From: an uncultured Clostridia bacterium
Lineage (GTDB): Bacteria; Bacillota; Clostridia; Oscillospirales; Acutalibacteraceae
Direction: 5' to 3'
Assembly: GCA_937916195.1 (NCBI GenBank)
Contig: CALFTO010000008.1
Span: 1-64,000, forward strand
DNA length: 64,000 nt
The notes beneath the pieces were generated by a model. That model did not search any database and was not told the DNA's origin. It was given only the letters and a program-made list of their open reading frames with translations. Shown one piece after another: positions 37,860-45,995 of the stretch; within the stretch, counting starts at the first letter, position 1; each line of letters begins with the position of its first letter. Position numbers and translations under genes: made by a program.

Positions 37860-37902
37860 ATCCACTTTTTTCTAAAATAATTGAAAAAAGTGGATTTTAT
37901 TA
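37860..37902 (+). terminator. Intrinsic terminator of the surface redoxin operon
   Basis: ATCCACTTTTTTC (37860-37872) pairs perfectly with GAAAAAAGTGGAT (37883-37895). T-rich sequence follows. A separate promoter lies immediately downstream. Confidence 0.9.
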
Positions 37903-37931
37903 TTGCATTATAAATAAAATAGTGATAAAAT
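37903..37931 (+). promoter_or_regulatory. Promoter of the IPNTG surface protein gene
   Basis: TTGCAT (37903-37908), a 17-base spacer, TAAAAT (37926-37931), between the terminator and the next gene. Confidence 0.55.
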
Positions 37932-37998
37932 ATTTAGGAATATTTATGTAATTGTTAGACCTTAATGACAATTGCACAAAATAAAAGGAGGAAAAATC

Positions 37999-40056
37999 AT
38001 GAAATCCATGATGAAAAAAACATTAAGCGTAATTATTGCGTTGGCTATGATTCTTGTACCAATGTCAGTATTCGCATCTTCTACAGGTGAGTTGCCTATC
38101 GGTGCAAGTACATTTGCTTCATACGATGGTGATAATAACTGTGAATATACTTATGTAGCTGATGCGGATGGAACAGTAACTCTTTCTTTTTATACAAACA
38201 ACTGGTATTGTAATGTATATGAAGATGACGCCTCAACAGGCCCATGTGTTGGTGGCGGATATTGGGGTCTCGGCAGTGAAGTTGCTTTTGATGTAACTGC
38301 TGGTAAAACTTATGTAGTTGTTATCCAGGGCCAAACTGCTGGTGATAATATTATGTTTATGGGTAGCTTTGAAGAAGGTTCAGCAGGTGGTTCAGCAGAT
38401 GGTTCAACTTATGAAACAGCTGTTGAAATTCAGAGCGGTGCTATGGAATATGTTGATGGTATGGCTCAGAAGTACTTTAAGATTGCTGCCGACTACGGTG
38501 TAGAGTATACTTTAACCGTTCAAGGAACTATGATGGCAAGTTTCGATTTATATACTGAAGGCAGAATGGGAATGGGTTATTCTTCAAGTGGTGCTTATGG
38601 TACACCAGCAACTGCAACAGTTTATGCAAATAACGGATATGTTACTTTTATGATTCAGGAAACTGGCAGAATGGGTGCGGATGTTCAGATTACATTATCC
38701 GCTACTCCCGTTTCTACTGTAGGCACATATGATGACCCCGAAGAGTTAACAACTCTTGGTCAGGCAACAGCAGATTGCAGCACAGGTGCTCATTGGTATA
38801 AATGGACTGCAACTGAAGCAGGTGTATTTACTGTTTCTGTACCTATGTCACTTGTTATGATGGGTAGTGCATCTTATGGTATCTTTACTGTTAATGGTGA
38901 AACACCCGCAAACATTGAAGAGGCAATGGCATCTCAGGAGGTTGAAGTTTTTGCTGGTGATGTTGTTACATTCTATGTAAGAGATTTTGAGAGCACAACT
39001 ATTGATTTCTCAACTGAATTTGTTGCTGGTGCTACACTCGGCGGCGGTGACGAAGGTGGCGACGACATCGGCGGTGGTGATGACATCGGCGGTGGTGAAG
39101 AAGATGTGAACTACATAAAGAGTGATACTCTTCTTGAAGTTGGCGAAAACGCTTATGTTGTAGATGGTCGATACCAGTACACAATCTATGCTTTTGAGCC
39201 AACTGAAGAAGGTAAATATACATTCTCATCTGCTGATAGTGTAATGGGTATCGCAAGTAACAATGGTGCTTGGGTTACAACTGAGCCAAGTGCAGAAACA
39301 GTTAACGCGAATGAATTTTCTTGGAATTGCGAAAGCGTTGGCCAGTCAATTTGGGTTGCTGTAATGGCTGATACAAATGTTGCTAACATTACAATCACAA
39401 GAGAAGACCTTGAGGTTAAAGAAGAGATTGAGTGGGTTGTTTATGAAAATATAACAACTCCTGAAGCTTTCACATATGAAGGCGATGTTGCTGACCTTGT
39501 TTATGTTGACACTCTTGAAGATGAAGTAGTTGATACAGCAGTCCTTGGTGACGATGGATACTATCACCTTAACTCAGCAGATGGTCCTATCCTTTACGTT
39601 GATATTATGGGCTTAATGGATGATACAATGTTATCAGCAGTTGAAGCATATGGTTATGGTCAGTTGACAGCTGTTTTCCAGGATGAAAACTTAGTTGTTC
39701 TTTCAAAGACTGATTATAATGAAGCTTTTGCAGAGTATGCTGCTTGTGCAGATGCAGAAACAGGTTTATATCCTTTAACAGCTGACTTAATGGAAATCTA
39801 CAAGAATGTAGGTACAGCTAAGGGTTGGTACGGTGAGAATGGTGCTGTAGGCGGTACAGAAGATGACGCTTGGATGTTTGCTTGCTATTATGTTCCCGCT
39901 GTTGTAGATGGCGGTAACGAAGGTGGCAACGTTCCTAACCCTGAAATTCCCAACACAGGCGCTGAAGCATTTGGTGTTGCATTTGCTATGATGGCTACTG
40001 CAGCTGCTCTTGGTGCAACAGTTGTTACAACAAAAAAGTCAAAGAGAGTTAAATAA
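37999..40056 (+). CDS. Sortase-anchored surface protein (IPNTG signal) with YHxxSxxGPLL domain
   Basis: Protein of 685 residues. A signal peptide (MKSMMKKTLSVIIALAMILV, cleavage near VFA) starts it. Three or four beta domains of about 100-130 residues follow, with a Gly/Asp linker (GGGDDIGGG repeats, about residues 350-372) between them. The novel domain begins at DGYYHLNSADGPILY (about 505-633). The C-terminus has IPNTG (650-654), a hydrophobic stretch and a basic tail, a cell-wall sorting signal. The ATG at 37999 follows AAAGGAGG; a TTG at 37972 is unlikely. A probable substrate for the class B sortases 8-10 kb away. Confidence 0.88.
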   Translation: MKSMMKKTLSVIIALAMILVPMSVFASSTGELPIGASTFASYDGDNNCEYTYVADADGTVTLSFYTNNWYCNVYEDDASTGPCVGGGYWGLGSEVAFDVTAGKTYVVVIQGQTAGDNIMFMGSFEEGSAGGSADGSTYETAVEIQSGAMEYVDGMAQKYFKIAADYGVEYTLTVQGTMMASFDLYTEGRMGMGYSSSGAYGTPATATVYANNGYVTFMIQETGRMGADVQITLSATPVSTVGTYDDPEELTTLGQATADCSTGAHWYKWTATEAGVFTVSVPMSLVMMGSASYGIFTVNGETPANIEEAMASQEVEVFAGDVVTFYVRDFESTTIDFSTEFVAGATLGGGDEGGDDIGGGDDIGGGEEDVNYIKSDTLLEVGENAYVVDGRYQYTIYAFEPTEEGKYTFSSADSVMGIASNNGAWVTTEPSAETVNANEFSWNCESVGQSIWVAVMADTNVANITITREDLEVKEEIEWVVYENITTPEAFTYEGDVADLVYVDTLEDEVVDTAVLGDDGYYHLNSADGPILYVDIMGLMDDTMLSAVEAYGYGQLTAVFQDENLVVLSKTDYNEAFAEYAACADAETGLYPLTADLMEIYKNVGTAKGWYGENGAVGGTEDDAWMFACYYVPAVVDGGNEGGNVPNPEIPNTGAEAFGVAFAMMATAAALGATVVTTKKSKRVK

Positions 40057-40075
40057 TTAAATCTCAAAATAAATT

Positions 40076-40110
40076 AAGAGGGTAATCCGCAAGGATTATC
40101 CTCTTTTCTT
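40076..40110 (+). terminator. Terminator after the IPNTG protein gene
   Basis: AAGAGGGTAATCC (40076-40088), loop GCAA, and GGATTATCCTCTT (40093-40105) form a near-perfect stem followed by Ts. The convergent minus-strand gene ends at 40109. Confidence 0.9.
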
Positions 40111-41050
40111 ATGAGAATTTATTCAAAATTGTTTCTATGTTTTCTTCGGAATATTCAATTTCAGAAGAAAAAAGTCGAGCATATTCTGCTATATCGTTAT
40201 ATGTTAATTTGCTGAATTTATTTAAATGATATTTGCACAATCTCTCAATTATTTTATAACTGAAAATAATAAAATTTGCTCGTTGTGGTAACCTTCCGTC
40301 ATCTAAACAACCGCATAAATGCCGATATGTAAAATATATTAGTAACTGTTCTGCAACTGTGTCAAAACATGATGGGAGAACGATATCAGTTAAATCGCTT
40401 GCAATTTTTAATTCATTTAAAACATCGGTCCACTTGTTATCAAGTCGTTCTAATTCAAGAAGAAAATCTACACTTATAGTTGGACTTTCTTCAATAAATT
40501 CAGTATTACAAAGCTTTAAGAATTTGTTTATTCGCTGATTAATCGTGATTTTTCTGTTCTGCAGTATTTCAAAAAGCTTATTTCTAAATTCAATAAAGGT
40601 CACGTCTTCTTGAATGTAATCGTCTTTAATACCATCATCGTCAATGATTTCAAATGTAACCTTTTCGTTTTGACTTATAATCAATTCTGATGCCGCTTCA
40701 CAACAAAGTCCCAGTCCGATTTCAGTTGCACCGCCGTAAAAGTTACGAAATCTGGGGTGGTCATTACATATTTGACAAAGATAATCTTCACCTATATTTA
40801 AAATTATGTCACAGAGATTATTTCCATTTAAAAATGGGCATCTCTCATTGCAGTCAAGTTGAAAACAGGCGATATCATCAGTAATCTCTATGTTTTCTTT
40901 TAACTTATTGCCGAAATCACCTTGTATTTGCTTGTATTTTTCATGTGTCTCATTATCAATATCTATTTCCCAACCAATGCAACAACTGTGTTTGCATTTG
41001 TCAGCAATACATTTAAACTTTTTATAATAATTCGGTGCTATATATTTCAT
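40109..41050 (-). CDS. FliB-like lysine N-methylase family protein with cysteine clusters
   Basis: Protein of 313 residues on the minus strand. Cysteine clusters occur near the N-terminus (CIADKCKHSCCIGWEI), then CNERCPFLNGNNLCDI, and CQICNDHPRFRNF with GLCCEAA. This pattern is that of the flagellin lysine N-methylase (FliB) family, a likely iron-sulfur or metal protein. No flagellar genes are in the window, so the target may not be flagellin. The ATG at 41050 (MKYIAPNYY) is preferred over a longer upstream start without a ribosome site. Confidence 0.8.
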   Translation of the reverse strand: MKYIAPNYYKKFKCIADKCKHSCCIGWEIDIDNETHEKYKQIQGDFGNKLKENIEITDDIACFQLDCNERCPFLNGNNLCDIILNIGEDYLCQICNDHPRFRNFYGGATEIGLGLCCEAASELIISQNEKVTFEIIDDDGIKDDYIQEDVTFIEFRNKLFEILQNRKITINQRINKFLKLCNTEFIEESPTISVDFLLELERLDNKWTDVLNELKIASDLTDIVLPSCFDTVAEQLLIYFTYRHLCGCLDDGRLPQRANFIIFSYKIIERLCKYHLNKFSKLTYNDIAEYARLFSSEIEYSEENIETILNKFS

Positions 41051-41145
41051 TATATTTCTCTTTTCGCTTTTTTTACAGAATAACATATACAAACTTATTT
41101 TTCAAATATTTTTACATATAATAATCAAAAAAGGTTGTGAATATT

Positions 41146-42117
41146 ATGTGTACGGCAGTATCTTTTCAGTCAAAAGACCATTATTTCGGACGAAATCTTG
41201 ATGTGGAGTGTTCGTACGGCGAAAAAATAGTTATTACTCCGCGAAAATACCCATTTAATTTCAGGTTTGAAAAATCAAGGGAAAATCATTATGCGATAAT
41301 TGGTATGGGTATTGTTGCTGATAGTTATCCGCTTTATTTTGATGCTACAAATGAAAAAGGACTTTCAATGGCAGGGCTCAATTTTCCTGAAACCGCAGAT
41401 TATGAAGAACCAACTGAAGATAAGCATAATATCGGTGTGTTTGAGTTAATTCCATGGGTTTTAAGCAGTTGCTCAAGTGTTGATGAAGCAAAAGATTTAT
41501 TACAAAAAACCAATATTGTTGCAATGGATTTTAATGAAGAATATCATTCAACACCGCTTCATTGGATGATTTCTGACCGTGATTATTCTATTACTGTCGA
41601 ATGTGTTGAAAAGGGGCTTAAAATCTATTATAACCCTGTTCACGTGCTTACAAACAACCCTGAATTTCCAATGCAGATGTTTAATCTAAATAACTATATG
41701 AGCCTTACGAGAGAAGAACCTGAAACTCGTTTTGCTGAGGGCTTTGATTTCTATAAATACAGCAGGGGAATGGGTACACTTGGTATGCCCGGTGATTTAT
41801 CTTCAATGTCGCGTTTTGTAAGAGCATCGTTTACGCGACTTAATTCAGTATGCGGTGAAACAGAAAGTGAAAGTGTAAGTCAGTTTTTTCATATTCTTAA
41901 TTCGGTGGCTCAGACAAGAGGCTGTGTGCGTGTTGAAGACAGTTTTGAAATTACTTCATACGCTTCTTGTTGCAATACGGATAAAGGAGTTTATTATTAC
42001 AAAACCTATGAGAATAGTCAGATTTCTGCTGTGGATTTGCACCGAGAAAACCTTGACAGAAACGGGCTTATAATATATAATCTTGTCAATGAACAACAGG
42101 TAAATTATCAAAATTAA
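41146..42117 (+). CDS. bsh: Bile salt hydrolase (choloylglycine hydrolase)
   Basis: Ntn hydrolase of 323 residues that deconjugates glycine- and taurine-bile acids. The ATG at 41146 places the nucleophile at Cys2 (MCTAVSF), exposed after Met removal; a GTG at 41137 would bury it. Other catalytic residues are in YFGRNLDVE (Arg16, Asp19), AGLNFP (Asn), TNNPEFP (Asn) and LSSMSRFVRASF (Arg). LTNNPEFP and NLNNY favour bile salt hydrolase over penicillin V acylase. No signal peptide. It marks adaptation to the gut. Confidence 0.92.
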   Translation: MCTAVSFQSKDHYFGRNLDVECSYGEKIVITPRKYPFNFRFEKSRENHYAIIGMGIVADSYPLYFDATNEKGLSMAGLNFPETADYEEPTEDKHNIGVFELIPWVLSSCSSVDEAKDLLQKTNIVAMDFNEEYHSTPLHWMISDRDYSITVECVEKGLKIYYNPVHVLTNNPEFPMQMFNLNNYMSLTREEPETRFAEGFDFYKYSRGMGTLGMPGDLSSMSRFVRASFTRLNSVCGETESESVSQFFHILNSVAQTRGCVRVEDSFEITSYASCCNTDKGVYYYKTYENSQISAVDLHRENLDRNGLIIYNLVNEQQVNYQN

Positions 42118-42121
42118 AAAT

Positions 42122-42212
42122 ATACAACTGCCACCGGGTAGTGTGATGCAAGGCATCCGCTTGATATGTCGTTAGGTCTTAGAAGATGTATCAAACGGGT
42201 GTTATTTTTTTG
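42122..42212 (+). promoter_or_regulatory. Structured leader before pnuC, possible riboswitch of unassigned class
   Basis: The 104-base gap holds three potential stems. ACTGCC pairs with GGTAGT (42126-42141). GATGC pairs with GCATC around AAG (about 42144-42156). TTGATA pairs with TATCAA (about 42161-42194), extended by two more pairs. CACC (42131-42134) could pair with GGTG near 42198. A T7 run follows just before the GAGGTG ribosome site. Known pnuC leaders include NAD-II riboswitches, but I cannot match a consensus. The block ACCGGG-x-AG then CCGC-x-TG only loosely recalls ZTP/pfl RNA. Confidence 0.45.
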
Positions 42213-42221
42213 AGGTGTATT

Positions 42222-42911
42222 ATGAAGAGACTTTTTAATTATTTTACGAAATTTGAGATATGCTTATGGACTGCGTCAGTGTCGCTAATTCTGTTATCCT
42301 TTTGTATATTCGACAAAGAAAATTATCTTACACTTATAGCATCAATTATCGGAGCAACCTTTTTAATTTTTAACGCAAAAGGTAATCCCATAGGTCAGTT
42401 TTTAACAATTGTTTTCAGTATTCTTTACGGAATAATCTCATATAGCTTTTCATATTACGGTGAAATGATTACATATTTAGGAATGACAATGCCGATGGCT
42501 CTTTTTGCATTGATTTCTTGGCTTAAAAATCCTTATCAAAAAGGTAAAGCAGAAGTTAAAGTGAATAGATTGTCAAAAAAAGAAATTTTGTTTATGCTTG
42601 TGCTCACATTAATAGTAACATTTGTGTTTTATTTTATTTTAGAGTATTTCAATACGGCAAATATAATACCAAGCACTATCTCAGTTACAACAAGCTTTTT
42701 GGCTGTTTATCTTACATTCAGAAGAAGCCCATATTTTGCATTGGCTTACGCAATGAATGATTTGGTATTAATTATATTGTGGGTATTGGCAACCAAAACT
42801 CAAATATCGTATTTGTCGGTAGTTATTTGTTTCGCAGTGTTTTTTGTAAATGATATGTATGGTTTTATAAACTGGAAAAAGATAGAAAAAAGACAAAATA
42901 ATAAAATGTAG
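42222..42911 (+). CDS. pnuC: PnuC family nicotinamide riboside/vitamin transporter
   Basis: Membrane protein of 229 residues with about seven hydrophobic segments. Family-like stretches include GATFLIFNAKGNPIGQFL, YGEMITYLGMTMPMAL and FFVNDMYGFINWKK. PnuC proteins import nicotinamide riboside; close relatives import thiamine (PnuT) or riboflavin (PnuX). The window already has ThiT with a TPP riboswitch, and the leader here is not TPP-like, so a non-thiamine substrate is favoured. ATG at 42222 follows GAGGTG. Confidence 0.88.
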   Translation: MKRLFNYFTKFEICLWTASVSLILLSFCIFDKENYLTLIASIIGATFLIFNAKGNPIGQFLTIVFSILYGIISYSFSYYGEMITYLGMTMPMALFALISWLKNPYQKGKAEVKVNRLSKKEILFMLVLTLIVTFVFYFILEYFNTANIIPSTISVTTSFLAVYLTFRRSPYFALAYAMNDLVLIILWVLATKTQISYLSVVICFAVFFVNDMYGFINWKKIEKRQNNKM

Positions 42912-42913
42912 AA

Positions 42914-42950
42914 CAAAACCGATGTCAGCGAATGGCATCGGTTTTGCTAT
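42914..42950 (+). terminator. Bidirectional terminator between pnuC and the small lipoprotein gene
   Basis: CAAAACCGATGTC (42914-42926) pairs with GGCATCGGTTTTG (42934-42946) including one wobble. T runs exist on both strands; the minus-strand lipoprotein gene ends at 42967. Confidence 0.8.
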
Positions 42951-42966
42951 TGCTTAAAGACTTAAT

Positions 42967-43305
42967 TTAGTTTCCCATATCTCTGCCCGCGTTAGATGCT
43001 GCTTCACCAATACCGCCGATTGCGTCGCCTGCGGCATTGCCTACATCACCAATAGCATCACCTACATTGCTTGCAGCATTTCCAAGGTCATCACCGACTT
43101 CACCCATGGCATTTCCGTTGTTGCCATTATTTCTGTCGTTGTTATTATTGTTATTGTTGTCGTCGTTGCCTCTTGTAGTGCTTGTGGTTGTTGATGTGCT
43201 TGAGCTTGTGTCACTTACTTTGCCGTCTTCTGCATCTGTGCAACCAACAAGTAATACACAAAGAAGTGCTGTCACCATAACCAAAACTATAGCTGCTTTT
43301 TTCAT
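42967..43305 (-). CDS. Small low-complexity lipoprotein
   Basis: Protein of 112 residues with lipobox LVGC (about Cys22). A Ser/Thr stretch and an Asn-rich run encoded by AAT/AAC repeats follow. The C-terminal half is built of Gly-Asp-Ala-Ala type repeats (for example DAIGDVGNAAGDAIGGIG), perhaps an amphipathic helix. TAAGGAGGG precedes the ATG. It lies 57 bases after ypeB on the same strand, so it may be a spore-expressed lipoprotein; this is inference from position. Confidence 0.78.
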   Translation of the reverse strand: MKKAAIVLVMVTALLCVLLVGCTDAEDGKVSDTSSSTSTTTSTTRGNDDNNNNNNNDRNNGNNGNAMGEVGDDLGNAASNVGDAIGDVGNAAGDAIGGIGEAASNAGRDMGN

Positions 43306-43362
43306 AATTATCCCTCCTTAAATAGTGGTGTTATTATTATTTCTCACGAGTGACGGTTTATA

Positions 43363-44709
43363 CTATTTTGTAAGCACACCACCGTCGCTGTAAAGCAAAA
43401 TAAGAATGTTGTCCTCTTCACCGGTTTCACAATCGACATAGACAAGCAATTCTTGTCCCTCATCGGTTTTACAATGAATTTCATAACAATACTTCTCTGT
43501 CTGCCAATCAGTTGGAATTATACAAAGCTGAGTGTCAATAATCTCAAGATATCCGTTGAGCGTGGCTTCTGCCTGTGCACGATTAATTTTTGCTTTGAGT
43601 GAGTCACGTTTTTGATGATTGTAAATGTATCCGGTTGCGTCAAAAGACATAATCTCACCATTTGAAAGGTTAACACTTACTTTTATAAGGTCAGGATAAA
43701 GTGTCACACCATTTTCTGTTGCGGCAAAGTTAACCGTGCAAATACCATCGTCGGCAAAATAATAGCTTTCACGCATATTTTCATAACCGATTTTTGATAG
43801 ATATCTTTTAGCGTTTTGAACTGCTTCTTTGTATTCAAGCTGAATTTCACCTGCAAAGCTTGAATTAATCATATACAAAGGCTTGCCGCCGATTTTGGTA
43901 ATTGCAACGGTGCAGTCTTCTCCTTGAAAAACATAGCAGGGAATATCGCCATTTTCATCATAAGCATATTCAAGACTTTCTGCTTCTGCCATACAAACTT
44001 CTTTTGCAACTTCTAATGCTTGATTTTCGCTTATTTCTTCAAGTCCCTCAAGAAATCTTGGCTCTCCCTGGTCAATATGGTCAGAAAACGGACCATCATA
44101 TATAAGCGATGGTAAATCTGTCATTGCCTGCTCTGCATCATCAAGACTTTTACTTAATGTGCTTAACTCAGTGTTTTCTTGGGGTAGGGTAGAGTTGTAA
44201 TCATCAAAACTGAAGCTACCATTTTGCAAGTCAAAACACATTTTACTTACTTGTTCATTTAACGAAATACAATAGTTCTTAAGCTCTTTAAGTTGTTCTC
44301 TTTCACTGTTAGTAAGCTCTTGACCCATAGCACTTTTCCGCTGAAGAGACATTACAAACTCGCCGATTTGCGATAAAAATTTGTAAGTGTTATTTAGTGA
44401 AATATTTTCTGCTGGCAGTATTGAAAGGCTTGTTTTTGCGGACGATGCCTCACGCCACAAATCTGAACCTAACTCTGAAAGCATTGTGGGTGTGCTTACA
44501 TAAACTGTTTTTTCAAGATTTGTTGAAATATTGTTAAGACATTCTTCAAGTGAAAGTAACGCCATTTGCTTTGTAACAAGTGCTTCCCGTTCATATTTTT
44601 GAGCCCTTACAGTTTGCACAATACTGAAAATTCCCAACACAGTAATAACTGTACCAACGTAAAGCCCAAGTCTGATTTTCGCCCGACGGGACATATGTTT
44701 TTGTTCCAT
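43363..44709 (-). CDS. ypeB: Germination protein YpeB
   Basis: Protein of 448 residues with one N-terminal membrane segment (about 12-32), a long helical region with an NLEKTVYVSTP stretch, and C-terminal PepSY-like domains (repeated A-x-x-YL and G-x-I motifs). Order and length match YpeB of Bacillus and Clostridia, which localises the cortex-lytic enzyme SleB in the spore. sleB normally sits directly upstream of ypeB and is not adjacent here. Upstream on the minus strand is a possible forespore promoter. Confidence 0.85.
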   Translation of the reverse strand: MEQKHMSRRAKIRLGLYVGTVITVLGIFSIVQTVRAQKYEREALVTKQMALLSLEECLNNISTNLEKTVYVSTPTMLSELGSDLWREASSAKTSLSILPAENISLNNTYKFLSQIGEFVMSLQRKSAMGQELTNSEREQLKELKNYCISLNEQVSKMCFDLQNGSFSFDDYNSTLPQENTELSTLSKSLDDAEQAMTDLPSLIYDGPFSDHIDQGEPRFLEGLEEISENQALEVAKEVCMAEAESLEYAYDENGDIPCYVFQGEDCTVAITKIGGKPLYMINSSFAGEIQLEYKEAVQNAKRYLSKIGYENMRESYYFADDGICTVNFAATENGVTLYPDLIKVSVNLSNGEIMSFDATGYIYNHQKRDSLKAKINRAQAEATLNGYLEIIDTQLCIIPTDWQTEKYCYEIHCKTDEGQELLVYVDCETGEEDNILILLYSDGGVLTK

Positions 44710-44747
44710 TTCTTACGCTCCCTTATTCTCGCGAAGTGTTTTGCGAA

Positions 44748-44776
44748 TATTATTAACAAAAAATTCAAAAATATGC
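44748..44776 (-). promoter_or_regulatory. Possible forespore (sigma-G/F-like) promoter of ypeB
   Basis: On the minus strand GCATA (44776-44772), a 17-base spacer and AATAATA (44754-44748) roughly follow the forespore pattern GYATR and CATWMTA. The match is partial and the region is AT-rich, so this is tentative. Confidence 0.3.
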
Positions 44777-44798
44777 AGTAAAAAACTCGTTTTTTTAT

Positions 44799-44827
44799 TT
44801 GCCAAACAGTGTATTTTGTAGTATAAT
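44799..44827 (+). promoter_or_regulatory. Promoter of the cysteine desulfurase-thiI operon
   Basis: TTGCCA (44799-44804), 17 bases and a perfect TATAAT (44822-44827), in the divergent gap with ypeB. Confidence 0.75.
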
Positions 44828-44865
44828 GTATTTTGATTTAATATGCAGAATGGGAGAGAAGTGTC

Positions 44866-45993
44866 GTGTGCGTTTATCTTGATAACAGTGCAACTACAAA
44901 GCCTTGTGATGTGGCAGTGAAAAAAGCACTTGAAATGTGCAGCGAGAACTTTGGTAACCCGTCTTCTCTTCATATGGGTGGCTTTAATGCCAAGAAAGAA
45001 TTGGATAGTGCTCGTAACTCAATCTCAAGGTTTCTTTCTTGTAGTGATAATGAAATCTTTTTCACACCAAGCGGAACAATTGCCAATTATACCGCCATTA
45101 TAGGTACAGCACGCACAAAGAAAAGAGAAGGCAAAAAAATCATAACCACACTTTTGGAACACCCAAGCGTATTAAAGAATTTTGAACTTTTAGCTGAACA
45201 AGGATTTGATACAGTATATTTAAAGCCCAACAAAGACGGAAAAATTGACCTTGAAGAATTTTCAAATGCCGTTGATGAAAACACAATTCTTGTAAGCGTT
45301 ATGGCAGTTAACAATGAGGTTGGCTCAATTCAGGATATTGATAAAATCAAAGGAATAATCCGCGATAAAAAATCAAAGGCATATTTCCATTGTGATGCAG
45401 TTCAAGCATTTGGTAAGATACCGTTAAAGCCCAAAAAAATGGGCATTGATTTAATGAGTATGAGCGCTCATAAAATTCACGGTCTTAAGGGTGCGGGTGC
45501 ACTTTATGTGAACAGTTCAATTCGTCTTATGCCTGCAATCCTCGGTGGTGGGCAAGAAAACGGACTTGTTTCAGGTACAGAGGCAATGCCTGCAATATGT
45601 GCTTTTGCTGCAGCAGTTAATGATATCGGCAATGTAGAAAGAAATCTGAATACAGTTAGTGAAGTAAAAGAATATTTTATTAATAAAATCAGTGAATTAG
45701 ATAGAGTTTATGTGAATTCACCGGAAAACGCATTACCATATATAATCAATATCTCTGTTGAGGGAGTTCCCTCGCAGGTAATGCTCAATTCACTTTCATC
45801 AATGGGTATTTATGTTTCTGCAGGCTCAGCCTGTGCAAAAGGACACCGAAGTGACGTGCTTACGGCAATGGGAATAGAGCCCAAAAGAATTGACAGCGCA
45901 ATCCGCATAAGCTTGTCAAAAACTACCACAACAAAAGATATGGATTTGTTGTATAATGGAATAGTTGAAACCATAAAACGCGTTAGGAGATAA
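44866..45993 (+). CDS. Cysteine desulfurase, NifS/IscS family
   Basis: PLP enzyme of 375 residues that moves sulfur from cysteine to an enzyme persulfide. VYLDNSATTKP is the usual start; the PLP lysine is in SMSAHKIHGLKG, and the persulfide cysteine in SAGSACAKGHRS. The start is a GTG with GGGAG 10 bases upstream. Two bases later thiI begins, as in the nifZ-thiI pair of Bacillus, so it probably feeds sulfur to ThiI for 4-thiouridine in tRNA. Confidence 0.94.
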   Translation: MCVYLDNSATTKPCDVAVKKALEMCSENFGNPSSLHMGGFNAKKELDSARNSISRFLSCSDNEIFFTPSGTIANYTAIIGTARTKKREGKKIITTLLEHPSVLKNFELLAEQGFDTVYLKPNKDGKIDLEEFSNAVDENTILVSVMAVNNEVGSIQDIDKIKGIIRDKKSKAYFHCDAVQAFGKIPLKPKKMGIDLMSMSAHKIHGLKGAGALYVNSSIRLMPAILGGGQENGLVSGTEAMPAICAFAAAVNDIGNVERNLNTVSEVKEYFINKISELDRVYVNSPENALPYIINISVEGVPSQVMLNSLSSMGIYVSAGSACAKGHRSDVLTAMGIEPKRIDSAIRISLSKTTTTKDMDLLYNGIVETIKRVRR

Positions 45994-45995
45994 AA

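Noticed and set aside
39040..39110. Short tandem repeats that look like a small array
   Set aside because: They encode a Gly/Asp linker (GGGDDIGGG) in frame; too short and irregular for a CRISPR array.
31455..40056. Mobile island explanation for the surface locus
   Set aside because: No integrase, transposase, attachment repeats or obvious base composition shift at its edges; terminators and promoters look native.
42122..42212. TPP riboswitch before pnuC
   Set aside because: The CTGAGA and TGAACCTGAT cores are absent; those occur only at 58124-58220.
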